From positions 1,240,001-1,304,000 of the forward strand of contig JANATF010000011.1 in assembly GCA_029449245.1 (NCBI GenBank): a DNA stretch of 64,000 nucleotides, in the 5' to 3' direction. The translations under genes were made by a program, and so were the position numbers. This DNA is from Mortierella alpina. Lineage: Eukaryota; Mortierellomycota; Mortierellomycetes; Mortierellales; Mortierellaceae. Within the stretch, counting starts at the first letter, position 1. Every line of letters begins with the position of its first letter. Below, piece after piece: positions 1-14,124 of this stretch. The notes below the pieces were generated by a model. The model was not told the origin of the DNA and searched no databases. It worked only from the letters and a program-made list of their open reading frames with translations.

Positions 1-2893
1 TAGCACACTCACTGTGCAGCTCCTTCCAGCCAGAGCTCGATACAATTGTCTTTTGCAGCGTCAGTTTTGTCAAGTTCAAGCTCCTGCCCCTTCCTGACAC
101 ATCCTTCAAGCAGCCGATTAGTTCTCGCACCTCTCTGTCCCCGAGATTCGTCCCTTCCACATGAAGCGTCCTCAGCACTGCAAAGTTCAGCGACTTGAAG
201 AACAAGGTCCAGTCGGCCCTGATCAAGGAATTTATATTTGTCAACCGAAGCCATGTCACAGTCGACCCCGCCTCGTCTAGCAATTTGCAAAAGTCCCCGA
301 ACCGCGACTTTGAAACGCACTGACAGTCCACCCGGAGCTCTTGGAGCAGCGCCCTTTTCGACCGACGATGGGCCTTGATCCACTCTAGAAGTGGTGGGAT
401 CCAAGAGTCGTCAAGCTGGTTCTTGATGCGTAAGGCCGTAAGTGAATGGGAGAGATCACTGCTGAAAAAGATAGTCCACTTGCTCATGATGGAGCGGAGA
501 GAGCCATCTGTTTTTGACCTCGATGAGGATGAATACGGCGTGCGAAGAGCACTATTAAGTTCAAGCGAGCATTCTCGAATGTCAACAGAAGCACGTTCGA
601 TCTGGAGAGTTGCCCAAGACTTGCCCTCATGGTGAAACTGGATGTCAACGGTGGATGGCGGTTTCATTGCTGACTTCTTGAACTCGGCAAGTGGCTCCCT
701 CTTGGGTTTGCTGGCCTCAATGCCTCGCTTAATGTGCCTCATGTAATCTAGGAGGTCCATCGGGGAGACGTCGAGTATGAGGTGCTGCAGATGCGTGGCT
801 GCCTTGATCAATTCGAAAAGGCGGCCGCTTTGCTGCCCATTTCGATCAACGAGCTTGCATGAAAGTTCAAGTACTCCCAAATGGGACAGATCGGCCGGAA
901 GAGGCGCGTTGGAGAGGCGCAGGATCTCGGTCATGTCGACCAGATGCAGCTCTTTCAGGGACTTGTGGCCAAAGAGTCGTACTAGAGGATCGCAGCGATG
1001 ACTGGTGGTGGGCCTGTGCTGCTGAGACTCGCATCCGCTCAAGAATAAAACCTGTATCTTGGTGCTCTCGACAGCATGGACAAACTCTTCCATATCAGCA
1101 TGTCCCCAGTTCCATAGAAAGGACACATCGAGCCATGTGCCGCGGTAGTGTTTGGAGCGCAGAAACTTGAAAAACTTTTGAGCAATCGGCCACGACACCA
1201 AGGTCACTGTCATGGCCTGGGTTTTGATGTTGTGTATAGTGCCTCTTTGGTCCTCAACAAACCGGGCCAGCCCGCTCTCGCTAAAGTCGAATGGCTCGTT
1301 TGTGTCGAGAACGTCTCGCTCGCGCTGGCGATTTTTGAGAGAGGTGAAGGCACGGTCCGACGCGTCAGAATACTCACCGCGGTCTTCTCTATGTCGCTTG
1401 TGGTGTTCTCGCGGACGGTAGCTGTCATGCAGTGGTAGAGGTGATCTGGTCCTTTTGGGCGATCTGGAGGCCGCGTGAGTATTACCAGAGATTGGCTTGC
1501 TGAAGAATTTCAGTTCTCCTTCCTCTTCCTCCTCCTCCTCGTCGTCGTCTTCCTCATCATTTACTTCACTGTCATCCTGCGCGTCAATACGCAGCCTCGG
1601 GTATTTCTCAGTGAGAGGCTCGTTATCGTCCGCGGATTCTCGATGATGCTTATTGGAAGAGTCTTGAGTGGGTGATCTGCTTGAGCCATCATCTTCAGGG
1701 GGTTCTTCGGGGGATGCAGATCCTGAGCTAGAGCCATCCGATATATCGTTCTCTGGCGAGGATGATCCTGAGGAGCTGTCATCCGAAGCTTGCGACTCTG
1801 TTGATGACGACGCACAATCAGATTTGCTCGAGTCTTCAGACTCTGGAGACATGGGCTGGGCTGCACTATAGTCTTGAGTGTCGTCTTCGGAGGAAGGTGG
1901 TGTAGATGGATCTCTTGATATGGAGTTTGAGAGAGGCGATGGCATGGCTGGACGCCTGGTGACACGCTCGATCTGTCGATTGATACTCACAGCCATGGCA
2001 TCTTCAAAGGTCTCCCTATGGTGGTCTTCCGGCTCTGCAGTGGGGTCTTTTGGGATTAAGAACTTTAGCACTACTTCTTCCATCTCCTGTCGAAAGCGAA
2101 GCCAGTAAGACTCGGGTAATTCATTGACGCTGCTCGAGATGGGAGAGACGGCTTTGACAGAGGCAAGATTCTGAAGCAGCGGGTCTTGCTGTATCTCTGT
2201 CAAAGTTGGCGCTGCGCTGAATGAAGGGTCGACGGCGATCTGATGATGCTCGGCTTCTTGTGATAACTTGCATGAAAACGCGGCGAGGTCGTGAACGACA
2301 TGGATGATCTTCCCGGGATGGTATTCAATCCACTCTATATCGTCCTTTGGACTGATGGAAGAAAGATGGCGCCAAAAACTCATTAGTTCCACAAAACAAG
2401 AACAAGGCAAGCGGTAGGCTGGAGGCTGCCGACAATTTACAACTCACCGGTGAGTAATGGTTTCGTTGCTATCCTCGCGTTCTCTTTGCGTCGCGACAAA
2501 TTGATAGTTAGATTTGAGTTGCTCTGAGCTCTTTTGCAAGTCCTCCTTCTCGGTGCCACTCTTCTCCTGGCCGAGATTTTCATCCACGTTGACCAGTGCA
2601 TGCAAGAACTCCCCCAAAGTTGTATTTTCGGTGGAGTCATTTATTTCACTGGGATCTCCACTTGAACAGGCCTCGGTATCAGAAACAACGCGGAGCCCGA
2701 CTATGGGAGTGATCGTCCGGCCGTCGACTTCAAGCCGAACCATACTTGGATAAAGTGCACGAATACTCGCGACGGAAATATATTCCAGGCCATCGTGCAA
2801 GTGAACGGAAACGAAAGCAGACGCGGCTCCAAGGCTTGGACAGAGAACAGTGCCAATAAATCCTTGCTGCAGCGTGGTCGGATCCTGTGCCAT
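1..2893 (-). CDS. Large protein with acidic Ser-rich middle and Leu-rich C-terminal half, unrecognised, 3' end off window
   Basis: Two exons: 2893-2448 and 2378 running past position 1, joined by a GT-AG intron (2447-2379) that keeps phase 2. The second exon is open for about 790 codons and leaves the window, so the C-terminus is missing. The start is the ATG at 2891-2893; the in-frame GTG six bases upstream is not needed. About 940 residues are visible. Residues 1-150 form a compact, fairly hydrophobic N-terminal region. A Ser/Pro/Glu/Asp-rich stretch of roughly 230 residues follows and ends in a run of Asp/Glu. The C-terminal half has irregular leucine-rich segments such as 'LRTLHVEGTNLGDREVREL', reminiscent of leucine-rich repeats. 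I do not recognise a named family. It resembles the large leucine-rich hypothetical proteins common in Mortierella. A nuclear role for the acidic part would be a guess. Confidence 0.7.
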
Positions 2894-3532
2894 CTTCACA
2901 GATCTGGTGCTGTAGTCGTTAAATATCGGAGAGCGTTATGGTTGAAGACTGTGAAGGACCCCAAAAAAAATATGATGCGCGTAGGTTTAGGAACGAGCAA
3001 TTGAACGATGAAATGATATCGAGAAGGTCGTCCATGCGCCAGAATGCACTCTTGATATATGGCCAAGACGAAACCACAGACTTGATTCTCTCCTAGGATC
3101 GGTGTGGACAATCTTTCATGATTCATTTAAACTTGGAGGGAGGACCACCCACGACTTGGAGGCCAAGCCCAGGGGCTGAAGCATGCCTCTGCTCTCAAGC
3201 ACTACCAGACAAAGACCACGGGTTTGCACTTGTCCACAGTATTGCTTTCATGGGACTCAGATCACCGTTGCTTCATGTTAGCACACCCTACCGTATTTGA
3301 AAGTGGTATCTTTGAATGTTACGCTCAAGGAGTAACGCGAACCTAGACAAGGATCGCCTCAACGACGAAAATGCACGAAAATGCACCCTGGATTTACACC
3401 GTCCCTGATATGCATATGGGGGAGTGGAAATTTCTTCCTGTCTAACAGCGCAGCAGACTGATCCCGCTTTTGTCGATTGCAGTCTTTCTCACACCTCCGC
3501 ATCCTTCGTCTTCACTTCTCTCCACAGACACC
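2894..3532. other. Intergenic region between divergent genes
   Basis: The interval separates two genes transcribed away from each other, so it should hold both promoters. I see no convincing TATA element, repeat or coding segment. A 60-codon open frame at 3118-3300 has no recognisable content. Confidence 0.5.
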
Positions 3533-5007
<1,475 letters not shown>

Positions 5008-5150
5008 ATGGGTATAGATAGTAGAGGCGGTGCACTCGCCAGTTTCAACGATAAAGAAAAGCGCTTTGTAATTAGAATTGATGGCCTGTTCCATGCGAGT
5101 TTGGTTATTAGAGGATATATTAATGTGGGGTATCCAACTACATGCACAGC

Positions 5151-7969
5151 CTACTCCTTGACTTCGTTTGGTATCATGTTAGCCGCAATCTCGTCATGAC
5201 GACGCCTTTCGTGGTGCCTTGACCTTGGGGCTGAGGCGCGGCCAAACACTCGAGATTCTGATGGAGCACTGGGCGAGACTCCAGAGTTGTTGCCGAGGGC
5301 TTTCAGCTGCGCCGGCGTGCTGTGCACGTGCGAGGAAGTCTTGGAAACCCGAGGCTGCTCGCGCCTCAGGTGCGCTCTCCGTTCTCTTCTCTCGCTATAG
5401 CTCAGCTTGCCCTCGTCATTATGATAGCTATCCAGTCTGTATTGTTCACCGCTGAGGCGTACAACATCATCCTCCCAATCGCTCTCACCACTTTTGCCGC
5501 TCAATGGCTCTTCTTGCTCCACGCCGTCACGAGATGCCCTTCCATGGCGTTCCTTTCGCGAAGGGTGCCGGCGGAATTCAAGGTTGTTCTGCTGGTCTGT
5601 CTGCTGGAGGGTCGACTTTCCAGCTTTACGGCGATCTTTCTCCCCATCCTCCTTCTCCAGCTCCTCATCGGTCTCCAGTTCCTGCACCATCCGCTTCTGC
5701 CTTAGGATAGCAAACGGCAATAGCACGATGGGTATCAAGGTCCAGGCAGCGAGGATCGGCACGTTATACTTTAGGCGGTTGTAGGATCCCATGAGCACAT
5801 ATCTCGAAATTTGAACCGCATTCAAGAATGGCATCGCATACACCCATCGATAGAACGAAGGCATCAACTCCACGGGGTTGAAGACTGCAATCACGTTCAA
5901 GACGACAAACGTGATGGTAATGCTCGGGATAAAGACCACGGGGATGAGGTAGATCAGGAACAGGACCATGGAGGCAACTGCGCACTGCAAGAGTAACATG
6001 CCTGCAAAGAGCGACAGGAACTGCGAAGCGCCATCCGGAAACGGGACACCAAATGCCAGGAGCAGGATCGAGTAGGTCATGGATAGAACCGCCACAAACA
6101 GCAGCAGTGGTGCCAACAGCATGACCATGGTCTTGCCCGCAGATGCGCTTCGCGCCAAGGGTTGAATCATGTGCGCTACCAGGTAGGTGCTCCCACCCGC
6201 CACCAAGAAGATCCAGATGTAGGCCACTGATGTCGCTGAGGTGATGATCGCAGACGTGATAGGGTGCAAGTCGAATTCCTCGAACGCAATGGGTGTGCCC
6301 AAGACCTGGGGCGCTCGTACGAGCGACGAGACATTGAACGACGCTTGGGCTTCCGAGTAATTGAGAACAAATTGCACCCAGACCGGATTGAAGAGCTTTG
6401 AGAACTGCAGAAACTGGAGGTACATGGCTGAAACGATACGTGGCTTGACCGCGAGAGGATCCCGTCCGCTGTCGTAGATGAAGGCAAAAGCGTGACTCGG
6501 GTCATAGTTTTTGTATTGAGTCGCGAAAGCCTGGTTGAGGTTGGACGATGCGTTTGTCTGGACCACCACAGCGCCCCAAAAGCGACCGTTTCGAACCTGC
6601 TCCCGAACCGCGCCCATTGTTGGATAGAGAGTTGAACTTTGGATCGACCAGTTGGGCTGTCCTGGCTGCTTGTTGAGGTACTGTGTGAAGTTTTCAAAGT
6701 GCAACCCGATCATGCCTTGGTCTAGATTGACGACCATAATATCGAAGTTATTCATGTGCGAGTCCGCCTGGAACTATGGGTGGGTGCAAGGGGCGAGACA
6801 GAATATGCCACAAGAAATCGTTAATCAACGGAAGACTACAGCCGGCACCTTTTCTGGTCTCGGTTATCATTTTGTGTCTTTACCTCTGCTCCAAAGTAGA
6901 GGGCCATGAGTACAAAGTAGGATATAGTCATGACCGAGAGGGCTTTGGCCAGCTTGATGATGACCATTCTACAGGTAGGTCGCTTAGGCATGTCCAGCAT
7001 GATTCCCACAAAATTGAAAAGGTCCGTCTCTGGCTCTTCCCCATTCCTGCCTGGTACACCTGACTTTCGACTGAGGCCGCTGTGCTGATTGACGCCAAAA
7101 GAGTCCTCTTTCTCAACAACCATATCGTTCCTAAGATGGTGATGCCCATCCTGCTGATGGCGACGTTGTGCCCTGCTTTCCCTCGTTCTGGATACACTTT
7201 GATCTATGGGTGCATCAATTGCAGAGTCTTGGTTGCCATCTCTGTCTTGCCTCATGCCGGGCTTTGTAAAGCTAGAGGGGGCAAGTCGTCCCCAAAGAGA
7301 AGTGGGTTCAGACTGTGCAGGTGTGTGATGTTGCGTGTTTTCTTGACTTGAGTCCGTATTATAGTATTGAGTGCCGTCGGTGTGGTTGATGTTGGGCTTG
7401 TTGCCGAGGGGAAGCGCATCGGCTCCCTCTGTGTAATCAGCGCCGGGTGAACGCTTATACTCAGGAGTACGATGCACTAGTGGTAGCTTCCTGCAGCCTG
7501 TCATGCTCTCGTTGTCCATGATCCCACTAGCCCCACTATTAAGCGGATTGGAGCTTTGATGCTGTGGAGAAACAACTCGCCGAATACCAGCCGTCGGAGA
7601 GGGTGCTGAAGATTGTGTTGCCACGGTATAGGGGTTCAGGCACGACGGGAGGCGGGACACGCCCTGTTCTGGTATTTTTGCGGCGTGGTAGGGGAACGGT
7701 GCGGTCGCCGGCATGGACGCAGTGAGGCCGTCTGAAGATACTGGATGGCCATAGTCAGCGCTCTGGTAGGATTCTATAATGTTGGAGGATAGCAAAGCTC
7801 CGTCTTCACCTCCCTCCGCTTTAGACTCTTGTGGTCCAGCAGACACATTGTCGCCGGCAGTGTCGCCCGTCCTGGTGCTTGTGTCTCTGCCGAAGTTGTC
7901 ATCACGAGCAGAATGGTGTCCTCGACTGGACTGCACGACTTGAGGTTTGACAGAGTTTCTGGGAGGCAT
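5151..7969 (-). CDS. SNG1/DUF3533-family multipass membrane protein
   Basis: Two exons, 7969-6884 and 6773-5151, joined in phase 0, give 902 residues. The N-terminal 330 residues are a polar, Ser/Gln-rich, probably cytosolic segment. A first membrane helix follows ('VMTISYFVLMALYFG'), then an extracytoplasmic domain with several Asn-X-Ser/Thr sites, then about five closely spaced membrane helices in the middle of exon 2. The last 180 residues are charged and disordered. This order (one helix, soluble loop, C-terminal helix bundle resembling ABC2-type permeases) is that of the DUF3533 family, which includes yeast SNG1, a nitrosoguanidine-resistance plasma-membrane protein linked to lipid asymmetry. 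The family's transport or flippase-regulating role is not settled. Both long tails are extensions of the core fold. The family call is good; the precise function is unknown. Confidence 0.85.
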
Positions 7970-8766
7970 TCTTCAAGTGTGCTGCAAATGAAATGCACTG
8001 TTCTTGCCTGTTGATCAAAGCGGGAAGTCGAATGGGGCTGAACTGGCGAATGAAGGAGAGAAGGAGAGGAGCAGAGGGGAGTTGGATTCGACGGTAGGGC
8101 GAGGAGGCGATACTACTTTTGAGACCAGAAGCGAGGGAAGCGTCGGTAAGACTCTGCAGCAACAGCGGTTATGCGGAGCTCGAGAGGGCGGTGTGGGAAG
8201 AAAGACGGAGCGGAGGCCAAGGTCACTGCATCAGGGCTGGAGAGAAGGGCTTGCAGCAGACGGAGAACGCAAGGGCAGTGGTACGCAAACAGCAGAAGAG
8301 ACGGAAGGTGAGAGAGGCAGGGTGTGAGGTGGGAAGAAAGAAAGTCCCGCCCTGTTCAATTTAAAGGTGTGCCTTGAACCCCTGAATATGTAGAAAAGCA
8401 CCGTTGCACAATAAACTAGCTCCTCGATCACAATGTACACACGAGAGCTGTCACTTACTCTCGCATACTCTTCTTACTCTCTCTATCTCTCTCTCTCTCG
8501 AGTGAACTCTCCCTGAGCTACTTCTTCTTTGCTCTCCTTCTCTCTCCTTCTCTCTTCTCCTCTCGTCTTCTCTCTTCTTCTCTCTTACGCTCTTTCTCTC
8601 ATAAAGCAACACAGAACAAAGCACTCCACTCAATCCCCTCGGTCTTTGAAAAAAAATAATCTAAAGCTACAGCCTCGATGTATGTACCGTAAAAAATGCA
8701 TATATATTGGCACACTTTGCCGCGATAGTCTATTATCCATATGTCTCCGAGGAGCCTCGCCTTAAT
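7970..8766. other. Promoter/5' region of the SNG1-like gene, without a gene
   Basis: The region lies upstream of the SNG1-like start and downstream of the bL9m stop. It contains purine-rich DNA around 8050-8340 and the CT microsatellite listed separately. No supported coding segment was seen. Confidence 0.5.
8459..8600. repeat. CT-rich microsatellite
   Basis: A pure (CT)n core lies near 8474-8499 and is followed by imperfect TCTC/CTT blocks to about 8600. It sits between the SNG1-like promoter and the 3' end of bL9m. Such pyrimidine tracts are common in fungal promoters and length-polymorphic. Confidence 0.85.
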
Positions 8767-9893
8767 CTAACGCCTCTCAACAACAACCTTCAGCTCGATC
8801 GATCCAAGATCGCCCAGATCAACCCGTGCCCATGACTCCCCAATGGTCTTGATCTTGGTGCCATTGACTGTGACCTTGTTGCTTTCAACTACCACTCCGT
8901 GCTTCTCCTTCAACTCCTTGATCACATCCTCCGTCTGCACAGATCCAAAGATGGTTTTTGATCCTGGAAGAACCTCATTGACAGCACGCGAAAACACCAA
9001 AGGGGGCAGTGCCTGCAGGCGGTGACGGAGCTCCTGCAACTGAACAATACGCTGCTCCTTCTTGGCCGCCTGCTGGTAAATCTGTTTGAGAAATACAAAG
9101 TGAACAAGATGGAATTAGACGACACTCCTTCTGTAACACTCTCTGCAGAACTCACCGCCCGTGACTACGTAGTAATACCTTGTTAGCCTCCTGTGCACTC
9201 TGGAAGGCCGTTTGACCTGCTACGGCAGCCGCCTTGTAGTGCTGTGCGCTCTTGTCGATGTAGTTGGCGAGTCTCATTGGGTAGAGCTGATTTCTCATCC
9301 TGCCAGCTAGTTGATATTGATACAAGACAGAGCCCCAATGAAGCGTTAACTGCAAATCCCAAAGTCTTCCAGCAGTTGATCAGTTTATGAGGCACTGATA
9401 AAACGTCAACGTACCGGCAACATTGACAATGTCACCTATGACCAAGAATCGATAAATAAGATGATGTGTTAAACTACAAGTGCGCTTGGGTGTCTCATTA
9501 ATTAGTGCCATGTCTACCCTGTTAACTGACGCATCTCAAGCTGTACTGTACCTGGCTTTCCAAGTCCCTGTACGTTTGCCCTCAAGGTGACTTCGACAGT
9601 CTTTTGCGATTTCCAGCGCTAAATACAAGAAAGACATATGCATGGTCAATTTATGTACGGGTCTCGGAGTACAGTCTTGCGAAAGTGGAAGCAGGGTGTC
9701 GACGATGCCAGCATGGCCAACGTGTTCTGCAACACCGGGTGGCCTCCTGATCTCCTAGTGGCCTCCTGACGCTCACTATCACTATCTCGAGTTTTTTGTA
9801 CGATTTTCTGGTATATCCACACAGTACCTTGACGACGTGTGTGGCAGACCTGCTGACGGCTCCCGAGAGTGATGACCTGCTTAGTGAGAACAT
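8767..9893 (-). CDS. Mitochondrial large-subunit ribosomal protein bL9m
   Basis: Ribosomal protein of the bacterial L9 family, acting in the mitochondrial 54S/39S subunit. Five exons: 9893-9828, 9618-9552, 9435-9415, 9306-9179 and 9081-8767, giving 198 residues with every phase matching. Exon 3 is only 21 nt. Exon 1 encodes a typical mitochondrial presequence (Ser/Arg-rich, 'MFSLSRSSLSGAVSRS'). The L9 N-domain follows ('TLRANVQGLGKPGDIV' and 'NQLYPMRLANYIDK'), then a helical linker, then the C-domain ('SVQTEDVIKELKEKHG' ending 'IELKVVVERR'). The gene is head to head with frataxin, with 218 bp between the ATGs. Identification is secure. The spliced N-terminus is inferred from phase and targeting character. 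Confidence 0.9.
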
Positions 9894-10111
9894 TATGGTG
9901 ATGGTGTTGCTGGGGTGAGAAGGCGATGAATGCCGGACAGCCGTTTTGTTTACCGGCCACGCCGTGACTGTCTATTTCGCACCAGGGCGGAATTCCCGCG
10001 GCGCGCTTCTGCACTCCACATTCGCTCCTCTGGAAGTACTTCTCTCCTGCTGCATTCCTCATCAGATCGCCTTCTTCACGTCTTCCTTCGTTATTCCCAT
10101 CCTCTCTCAAA
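9894..10111. promoter_or_regulatory. Shared divergent promoter of bL9m and frataxin
   Basis: Only 218 bp separate the two start codons, and both products are mitochondrial. No TATA box is obvious, as expected for housekeeping genes. Co-regulation is an inference from spacing. Confidence 0.55.
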
Positions 10112-11012
10112 ATGTCGGCACATACTTGCACCAGCGTGGCGAGGATCCTCCTCGTAAAACCATGGACACGTCAGACAGTCCGTCGCCTCTCCCATGGCAC
10201 ACGCTTTGCAGCCTGCAGCTCTCGTGTCGTCCCTGCAGTCTCCGGCTCGCTTCTTCACGGCCTCCACAGCCATAGCTCGTCAGCGGCTCACCTTTTCGCA
10301 TCCTCCTCCTCCTCCTCTCGAAACTACACCTCAATGGCCTCCTCTCCAAAGTCAGAGCCACAATACGTTGTGAGGTATGCTACCTTGGTGCCAAATCGAC
10401 CGCCTCTGCGCAGAAGGAAAAATAAAACGACTACGCATCCGCCCAGTGTTACTTTTCGCTTTTTCATTCTAACAGCCGTTTATTGTTTGATACAATGCTG
10501 CAGCGATCTGTCCGATGATGAATACCATACCATATCTGATGCCTGCATGGACAGGATGGTCGAGTACTTTGAAGACCTTGGCGACGAGCATGAGATCCCT
10601 GGATATGATGTGGAGTTTCAGGTGAGTTCATGCAAAAAGGTGTGTCTACCCATCTGCCTGCGTCCGACATAGGACTGAACCAAGGAAAAACGGAAAACCT
10701 TGACCCCTCCCCTCACGAACTGATACCCGCGTCCTTTTTTTTTTGTTCTTTTCTTATTTTCTCATCAAGAGTGGAGTCATGACTCTCAAACTTGGCGAGA
10801 GCGGCACCTATGTGGTCAACAAGCAACCTCCCAACAAGCAGCTCTGGCTCTCATCTCCAACCAGTGGGCCTAAAAGATACGACTATGACACAAAGCACAA
10901 GACCTGGTTCTACGGTCGCGATCACCATTCACTCAAATATTTGCTCGACACAGAGATCACAAAGGCGATCGGCATCGAAATTGATGTGCCGCTGGACGGT
11001 CTCAATGTCTAG
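10112..11012 (+). CDS. YFH1: Frataxin, mitochondrial iron-sulfur assembly factor
   Basis: Frataxin is a mitochondrial matrix protein that stimulates cysteine desulfurase during iron-sulfur cluster assembly. Three exons, 10112-10374, 10504-10621 and 10770-11012, give 207 residues in consistent phase. Residues 1-75 are rich in Arg, Ser and Leu and lack acidic residues, matching a mitochondrial presequence. The conserved fold begins at '[18 protein letters not shown]' with the acidic iron-binding helix ('[11 protein letters not shown]'). It continues through the beta-sheet core ('[19 protein letters not shown]', '[15 protein letters not shown]'). Another ATG at about 10334 would leave a leaderless form, so the upstream start is preferred. 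It converges on coatomer delta, with 219 bp between stops. Confidence 0.94.
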
Positions 11013-11231
11013 GAGTGGGCGGGGACGATTACAAGGGCGACATAGGTCAATGCGCAGGGTATCACCCGCTTCATATAGATTAACAACAGATTACAAGATG
11101 TGGTTCCCGAATTATTACATTTTCTTGCATCTATAGTCCTTGGGATCCTTTCGCTGTTATCAGAGATGGAAGAAAAATATATTGCCCCTGTAAAACTTTT
11201 TTTTGAACAGCAAATGCCCTCCTTTTTGCTC

Positions 11232-13743
11232 TTAAACAACGCTGTACTCCAATGGTGTAAGGATGCTCTGCTTAGAGAATGGGACGCTTGATCCATCCGA
11301 AACTTGCGTCACAGAAAGGACCTATTTGGTTAAAAAGACAATGAAACCTCATTAGTACAATGAATCATCTCATCACGAACTTGCAGTTAAAGCAGGAAAA
11401 GCAACTACATCAGCATAGCAGAGCAATATGAGTATACGCACATCGACATCGCAAATGAGACGCTCGCTGTCGAACTGCACCGAGACAGGGAAGAAACTTT
11501 CCGTATCTTCGCCTTGGCAATTGAATTCCATGGATCCCGAGGGGTTCGACGAATCAATCGAAGGCAATTGCCAAATCAACACTCCTTGGTTAGGATCCAC
11601 AAGATACTCGCCGTCCACCTCGCCGACCGTGGGACTTGCTCCTTGTCTAGATAATTAACGGTTCAATTCGATTGCAACGTTAGCGCTATGTAGAGATGGG
11701 TGGCCAGAGAAAGAGGCTACAAGCAGTGCGGCACATTGTGGCAAAGAGACGTCAACTTACGGGAGAGGAATGATGATATTCACATTCTTGAACTCCATCT
11801 CCTCATTCTCCAGCTGGTACTCAATGTTGACATCGCTTGATCCATCGCCAGCAGGAGAGGGCCAGCAGTTGACTAGGGAATGGACACAATTAGAGGATCA
11901 GTCAGTTGAGATATTCAGTCCTTTCAAGGTCATGCCTGGTATCACGTATCTTGGTAAACAAAATAGCACATACTCGACAGAGGAATAGAGCTCTCGTCCT
12001 TGCTGATGAACCTCCAGCGTAATACTCCTGTGGGTGTGTTGAGGGGAAACTCTTTTGAGGAATCCCTGAATGCGATCGTCTTCTCGCTGTTGAAAAGGAC
12101 CTTGTTGACGTTTGGATGGGTCTTGAACTGAATGTTGGGGTCCTCCAGATGACGAAGAGCCAAGCTGATCTTGGCTCGAGTTGGATCGGAAACACGAAGG
12201 GTCAGATCGCCCTTGACTTCCATGTTCTCCAGGCCGCCGTCTCTGTTCGCAACCATTGTAATCTTCTCTTCGATTTGAACGTGCACGCTCTCCATGGGGA
12301 AAGCAGGCTCTGCAGGAGCAGAGAAGTTGGGCTGAATAGGGGCTTGTTGATGCTGGACAGCGGGGACTGCCTCGACCTCGGAGCGCAAGGACTCGAAAAG
12401 GTCGGTATTGTTTTGCTTTCGTCCCAATTGCATGCCTCTGGCCTTGGAGACTGGTGCCTTGGGGGCAGGGTTGCTAGAAAAAAAATTGACATCGAAGGTT
12501 CAGTACATGACCCAATCTCTGAAGTGTCTCCATAGCAGATTCACTGTACGGTGTAACTGATCTCATGCAATACCTGAACTTTGACGCGTTATCGTCCATG
12601 TTGGTGGAAGGAGAGTCGTAGCCCTGGTTTCCGCCCATGCCGCCCATGCCGCCCATACCTGACTGGCCACCAAAGCCCATGGGACTGCTCTGACCGTAGC
12701 CGCCCATGCCGCCCATGCCCATTCCACCCTGTCCATAGCCGCCGCCCATGCCGCCCATCTGCTTTCTTTGCTCCTTTCTCTGCAGATCCAGCATCTTGGC
12801 CCTTCTCTTAAGCTCCTCCTTAGCTTCACGCTCTTTGTTCTATTTGGACATTATGAAGAGATGTTAATACATGCATCCATTTGCCGCCATGCTTCGAAGG
12901 GTACCGTCAAAGCAGATCCGCAAGAAAACGGCGGACCAAAAAAACGAACCTTCTCAATCATCTCCTGGATCTTCTCCTCGTGACTCTCCATCTCTGAAAT
13001 GTTGGCAACCTGAGCCAAGTTCACGTTCTCTCTGTATCCCAGCGAAATGATCTCGTCAAACGAGCTGAGCAGCTCAAAGGCGTTCCTGTCGATTTCGCGT
13101 GCGTCCGTGGGCCTGCAGACGGAAGACACGACTCGTGAGACCAACTGGAGCGTGTCGATATCTAGTTCCATTCAGTATGATATATTTATAGTTTTTTTGG
13201 TTGCTGTTGTTAGGATGCTGAACATTCATTCATCCCATGACAGGTGAAGCTGGTTCATCAGAGTGACTTGGTCCCTGCTGTTACCTTGCAAGATGTTGGA
13301 CTGCTTGTTGGTGATGAGAACGATGAACAGCTCTTCCAGCGGTTGGTATACGTAACGAACATGCTCCGTCTCGATGGTGGTATGCTGCTGGCCAGTGCTG
13401 GTCAACTTTGGGAAGGAGGCTATCAGTCCTTCGATTCTGGAGCGCGTCATCTCTCTGAACTGACGCGAGATGAGGGCTATGGAAAAACAAAAGAGGCATC
13501 AGCCAAAGCAAACTTACGAGCCGGCAAATGCAAAAAAGAACACAGATGATGTGTATGTCAAAGAGACTCTTACCCTTGCCGCTCTTGGTGCAAACAGAGA
13601 CTGCGAGAACGACCTAAGTTTATGACAGGGAGGAATGCGGGCAGGTGGAGGAGGAAGGGGGGGGGGATCAGTGTCTAGACTCACAAGAAGCCTCGGTGCT
13701 GGGTGGTTTGCTTGACGATGAGTAGATGTGTGGCAAGTACCAT
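11232..13743 (-). CDS. RET2: Coatomer subunit delta
   Basis: Delta-COP is part of the COPI coat for Golgi-to-ER retrograde vesicles. Nine exons give 539 residues, and each junction preserves phase: 13743-13741, 13613-13574, 13476-13285, 13161-12950, 12839-12574, 12473-11974, 11872-11761, 11646-11442 and 11321-11232. The N-terminal longin-like domain starts '[20 protein letters not shown]'. A helical linker follows, then a Gly/Met-rich low-complexity insert (about residues 170-220, repeated GGMGG). The C-terminal mu-homology domain ends 'LEYSVV', as in other delta-COPs. The start codon appears to be an exon of its own: ATG directly followed by GTACTT, with the next exon supplying the conserved 'VVLA'. 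That first junction is the least certain. The Met/Gly insert is unusual. Confidence 0.92.
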
Positions 13744-14124
13744 AGTGGAGTGTCGAGGAGGATGTGCAACACGCGTGGGATGTGGATGGTGGTTGGCGGG
13801 TGACGACGGTCGACGTTGCTGCTGAAGTTGGATGAAGATGAGGATGGCGGTGGAGTTCGAGCATTCGACGTGGCGAAAGACAGACAGGGCGCCAGCAGTG
13901 CTGATATACTGGTATGATTTTTAATCGCAGCCACAGCAGCCACTTGGTCATCCCCACACAACCTCAACCGCGGGACGATATGCTTTGATCCACTTCTCAG
14001 CCGAGTCTTGCTGGGGAAAAAGAGCAAGACTCTTGCGGCGACACCTGAAGAAACTCTAGTTGAGGCCAACAACACGTAGAATCCGCGAACCGAACTGAAC
14101 AACGTCTTATCCTGCACAACCCTC

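Noticed and set aside
9-404. 131-codon open frame on the minus strand at the left edge
   Set aside because: It is an out-of-frame shadow of the large gene, which is open in another frame through position 1.
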